Below are positions 61,299 through 64,000 of a DNA stretch of 64,000 nt, piece by piece. The DNA comes from Shinella zoogloeoides (GTDB lineage: Bacteria > Pseudomonadota > Alphaproteobacteria > Rhizobiales > Rhizobiaceae). The notes below the pieces were generated by a model. That model was not told the DNA's origin, searched no databases, and was given only the letters and a program-made list of their open reading frames with translations. Position 1 is the first letter of the stretch; every line of letters starts with the position of its first letter. The stretch spans positions 3,427,001 to 3,491,000 of the forward strand of contig NZ_CP086610.1 of assembly GCF_020883495.1 (NCBI RefSeq), read 5' to 3'. The translations under genes and the position numbers were made by a program.

Positions 61299-62162
61299 AT
61301 GCTCCCGCAGCGGAATTTACGAGAGATCACGGGGTTTTTCATGGGCATGACAAAGAGCGTGGCCAAGGTGCTGGCCGCAATGATCGCCACGGCAGCGGTG
61401 CCGGCGGCGGCAGAAGCCGCCAAGTGCGGCAATGACGGAGCCGGTTTCCCGGCCTGGGTGCAAGCATTCAAGGAAGAAGCGGCCGGCCGCGGCATCAGCC
61501 GCGCGACGCTCGACAAGGCTTTCGCCAATGTCAGCTATGCCAAGGCCACGATCCGCGCCGACCGCGGCCAGAAGAGCTTCAAGCTCTCGCTCGACCAGTT
61601 CATGAAAAAGCGCGGCGGCCAGGCGATCATCAATCGCGGCAAGAGCCTGCGCAAGCAGAACGCGGCCCTCTTCGACCGCATCGAGGCCCGTTACGGCGTG
61701 CCGGCCGGCCCGCTGCTCGCCATCTGGGGCATGGAGACCGGCTTCGGCGGCTTCCTCGGCAAGGAGCACACGCTTTCGGCCGTCGCAACGCTCGCCTATG
61801 ACTGCCGCCGCTCGGACTATTTCACCAACCAGCTCTATGCCGCCCTGCAGCTCGTGCAGAACGGCACGCTCAGCACCACGGCGCGCGGCGCGGCGCATGG
61901 CGAGATCGGCCAGACGCAGTTCCTGCCGGTCAACGTGCTGAAATACGGCGTCGACGGTGACGGCAACGGCCGCATCGACCTCGTCGGCTCGAAGGCCGAC
62001 GCGCTCGCCTCGACGGCGAACTTCCTGCGCGGCCACGGCTGGAGCGCGGGTGCTGGCTATCAGCCGGGCGAGCCGAACTTCGGCGCGCTGCAGGGCTGGA
62101 ACGCCGCCAGCGTCTACCAGCGCGCCATCGCCATCATCGGCGCGGAAATCGACGGCCGCTGA
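61299..62162 (+). CDS. Lytic murein transglycosylase (MltB-like)
   Basis: From ATG 61299 (after CAGGGGAG) the protein has 287 residues; ATG 61341 is an alternative. A signal peptide (VAKVLAAMIATAAVPAAAEA) is followed by an MltB/SLT_2 domain: FPAWVQAFKEEAAGRGIS, LLAIWGMETGFGGFLG with the catalytic Glu, and GEIGQTQFLPVNVLKYGVDG. It cleaves glycan strands of peptidoglycan with anhydro-ring formation. The enzyme is periplasmic. Confidence 0.9.
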   Translation: MLPQRNLREITGFFMGMTKSVAKVLAAMIATAAVPAAAEAAKCGNDGAGFPAWVQAFKEEAAGRGISRATLDKAFANVSYAKATIRADRGQKSFKLSLDQFMKKRGGQAIINRGKSLRKQNAALFDRIEARYGVPAGPLLAIWGMETGFGGFLGKEHTLSAVATLAYDCRRSDYFTNQLYAALQLVQNGTLSTTARGAAHGEIGQTQFLPVNVLKYGVDGDGNGRIDLVGSKADALASTANFLRGHGWSAGAGYQPGEPNFGALQGWNAASVYQRAIAIIGAEIDGR

Positions 62163-62191
62163 TCCAGCCGCCGCGGATTCGACCTTGCTGA

Positions 62192-62264
62192 CGCCCGGCC
62201 CTGCGCCGGGCGTTTTGCATGATGGACGGCAACAAAAAACCCGGCTGCATGAGCCGGGTTTTGA
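62192..62264. terminator. Two terminators between the transglycosylase and trcR
   Basis: CGCCCGGC-CCTG-CGCCGGGCG (62192-62212) is followed by TTTT on the plus strand and would end the transglycosylase transcript. A second hairpin, AAACCCGGC-N6-GCCGGGTTT (62237-62261), has T runs on both strands and could also terminate trcR. Confidence 0.88.
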
Positions 62265-62286
62265 TGATCTGCGGTGAAGCGACGGC

Positions 62287-62988
62287 TCAGAAGCCGTCGT
62301 CTTCGTCCTCGTCCGGCGTTGCCGACTTCAGCGACTTGAGCTTGGCGAAGACGGCATCGGCGTCGATTTCCTTCTCTTCCTCGCGGTCGGTGCTGTAGGG
62401 CAGCTTTTCCGTTTCCTGCGCCGATTCCAGCGTCGCGCCGAGTTCGGCGGCGGTCGGCAGCGGGCGGCCCTTCGAGGCGCGTTCGACTTCGAGGTCGAGA
62501 TCGATCTGCGAGCACAGGCCGAGCGTCACCGGATCCATCGGCGTCAGGTTGGCCGAGTTCCAGTGGGTGCGTTCGCGGATCTGCTCGATCGTCGACTTGG
62601 TGGTGCCGACGAGACGCGAGATCTGCGCATCCTTGAGTTCGGGATGGTTGCGCACGAGCCAGAGGATGGCGTTCGGGCGATCCTGGCGCTTGGAGACCGG
62701 CGTGTAGCGCGGGCCCTTGCGCTTGGATTCCGGCACGCGGACCTTCGGCTCGGAAAGCTTCAGCTTGTGGCCCGGGTTGGATTCGGCGCGGGCGATTTCC
62801 TCGCGCGAAAGCTGGCCGGTCGAGATCGGGTCGAGGCCCTTGATGCCCTGCGCCGATTCGCCGTCGGCGATGGCCTTTACCTCGAGCGGGTGCAGTTTGC
62901 AGAACGTCGCGATCTGGTCGAACGACAGCGCCGTGTTGTCGACCAGCCAGACCGCGGTCGCCTTGGGCATGAGGAGCTGCTGAGCCAT
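62287..62988 (-). CDS. trcR: DUF1013 cell-cycle transcriptional regulator TrcR
   Basis: The 233-residue protein begins MAQQLLMPKATAVWLVDNTA and contains SFDQIATFCKLHPLEVKAIA and RPNAILWLVRNHPELKDAQI, then LVGTTKSTIEQIRERTHWN, the pattern of the alphaproteobacterial DUF1013 family now called TrcR. It has two helix-turn-helix-like parts and an acidic C-terminus. It is thought to act with RNA polymerase and CtrA-type cell-cycle circuits. It is divergent from acs. Confidence 0.92.
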   Translation of the reverse strand: MAQQLLMPKATAVWLVDNTALSFDQIATFCKLHPLEVKAIADGESAQGIKGLDPISTGQLSREEIARAESNPGHKLKLSEPKVRVPESKRKGPRYTPVSKRQDRPNAILWLVRNHPELKDAQISRLVGTTKSTIEQIRERTHWNSANLTPMDPVTLGLCSQIDLDLEVERASKGRPLPTAAELGATLESAQETEKLPYSTDREEEKEIDADAVFAKLKSLKSATPDEDEDDGF

Positions 62989-63217
62989 GGATATAATCCT
63001 TCTGTCCGTCCGCGCCGGTGTCGCGGGCCGTGGGGTGTAACCACTATTTTCCGGGAATTGCGCCCTCTATAACGCCACCGCCGCAGAAATGCAATTCTTC
63101 AAGAGCAAATGACCTTTTGTCTAATTGCCCGACTGCCTTGACCTGTTATGTATGGGCTAGGAGCCGCGGGGGCCGGAGGAGCTCGGCCGCCGTGAATTGC
63201 AGTTTAGGGAGGAATCC

Positions 63218-64000
63218 ATGTCCGCAAAGACCTATCCGGTCCTGAAGTCCGCGAAGAACCGCACGCTGATGGACAACGACACCTATCAGAAATGGTATCG
63301 CGAAAGCGTCGAGAACCCGGAGCGCTTCTGGGACAAGCACGGCATGCGGATCGACTGGTTCAAGCCCTATACCAAGGTGAAGAACACCTCGTTCACCGGC
63401 AAGGTACCGATCAAGTGGTACGAGGACGGCATCACCAACGTCTCCTACAACTGTATCGACCGCCACCTGAAGGCGCATGGTGACGATGTCGCCATCATCT
63501 GGGAAGGCGACAACCCCTATATCGACAAGAAGATCACCTATAACGAGCTTTACGAACACGTCTGCCGCATGGCGAACGTGATGAAGAAGCATGGCGTGAA
63601 GAAGGGCGACCGCGTCACCATCTACATGCCGATGATCCCGGAAGCGGCCTATGCGATGCTCGCCTGCTCGCGCATCGGCGCCGTGCATTCCGTCGTCTTC
63701 GGCGGCTTCTCGCCGGATGCGCTGGCCGGCCGCATCGTCGACTGCGAATCCACCTTCGTCATCACCTGCGACGAGGGCGTGCGCGGCGGCAAGCCGATCC
63801 CGCTGAAGGAAAACACCGACACGGCCATCGACATCGCCGCCAAGAACCACGTCATCGTCAACAAGGTGCTGGTCGTGCGCCGCACCGGCGGCAAGATCGG
63901 CTGGGCGCCGGGCCGCGACATCTGGCACCACCAGGAAGTGCTGACCGTGCCGCGCGATTGTCCGCCGGCGAAGATGAAGGCCGAAGACCCGCTCTTCATC
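63218..64000 (+). CDS. acs: Acetyl-CoA synthetase (5' part, runs off window)
   Basis: The open frame from ATG 63218 starts [20 protein letters not shown], after GGGAGG, and continues to the window end (261 codons of roughly 650). It has the Acs N-terminal domain ([40 protein letters not shown]), [20 protein letters not shown] and [20 protein letters not shown]. It activates acetate to acetyl-CoA with ATP. Confidence 0.95.
   Translation, partial: MSAKTYPVLKSAKNRTLMDNDTYQKWYRESVENPERFWDKHGMRIDWFKPYTKVKNTSFTGKVPIKWYEDGITNVSYNCIDRHLKAHGDDVAIIWEGDNPYIDKKITYNELYEHVCRMANVMKKHGVKKGDRVTIYMPMIPEAAYAMLACSRIGAVHSVVFGGFSPDALAGRIVDCESTFVITCDEGVRGGKPIPLKENTDTAIDIAAKNHVIVNKVLVVRRTGGKIGWAPGRDIWHHQEVLTVPRDCPPAKMKAEDPLFI

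Overview
The window is high-GC alphaproteobacterial DNA, most likely from the Rhizobiaceae (Rhizobium/Agrobacterium/Ensifer/Shinella group). The host half (about 38.1-64.0 kb) carries a gene order familiar from that family: tRNA-Ser, rplU-rpmA, obgE-proB-proA-nadD-rsfS-rlmH-envC-like-ctpA, bfd-bfr, leuD, leuB, asd, trcR and acs. Genus-level assignment is inference; no database was searched.

Positions 1 to about 37.9 kb are one large tailed-phage prophage whose left end lies outside the window. Its late genes run leftward on the minus strand in packaging-to-tail order: small and large terminase (lambda GpA type), gpW-like connector, portal, a fused protease/major capsid gene, DUF2190 decoration protein, head-tail joining protein, DUF6441 protein, tail terminator, tail tube, a G/GT-type pair of tail-assembly chaperones with a canonical -1 slippery heptamer, tape measure, and the DUF2460/DUF2163/NlpC-P60 trio known from gene transfer agents. 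A complete mercury-resistance cassette (merR, operator-promoter, merT, merP, merF, merA) sits inside this late operon, between the DUF6441 and tail-terminator genes.

Right of the terminase (17-31.9 kb) is the early and replication block: DUF3489 protein, two DNA methyltransferases (a cytosine enzyme, and a ParB-like/adenine enzyme), RuvC-like resolvase, primase-helicase, Cas4-like nuclease, HNH-like nuclease, DEAD-box helicase, a possible ssDNA-binding protein, a Sak4-like recombinase, a sigma-factor-like protein and a Com-like zinc protein. Then come an unrecognised 735-residue gene with a newly noticed 58-codon gene in front of it, a serine-recombinase integration module and a DUF3883 nuclease-like gene. 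The prophage ends next to tRNA-Ser(CGA). No CI-like repressor, lysis gene or left attachment site is visible.

The host part is ordinary housekeeping: ribosomal proteins, proline and NAD synthesis, ribosome assembly and maturation, cell-wall enzymes, iron storage behind a candidate Irr box, leucine synthesis, and aspartate-semialdehyde dehydrogenase. In front of asd is an unlisted 39-codon reading frame ending in a run of threonine and lysine codons, followed by two hairpins. This looks like a transcription-attenuation leader for the aspartate family and is, with the phage-borne mer operon and the unknown 735-residue gene pair, the most interesting observation here.
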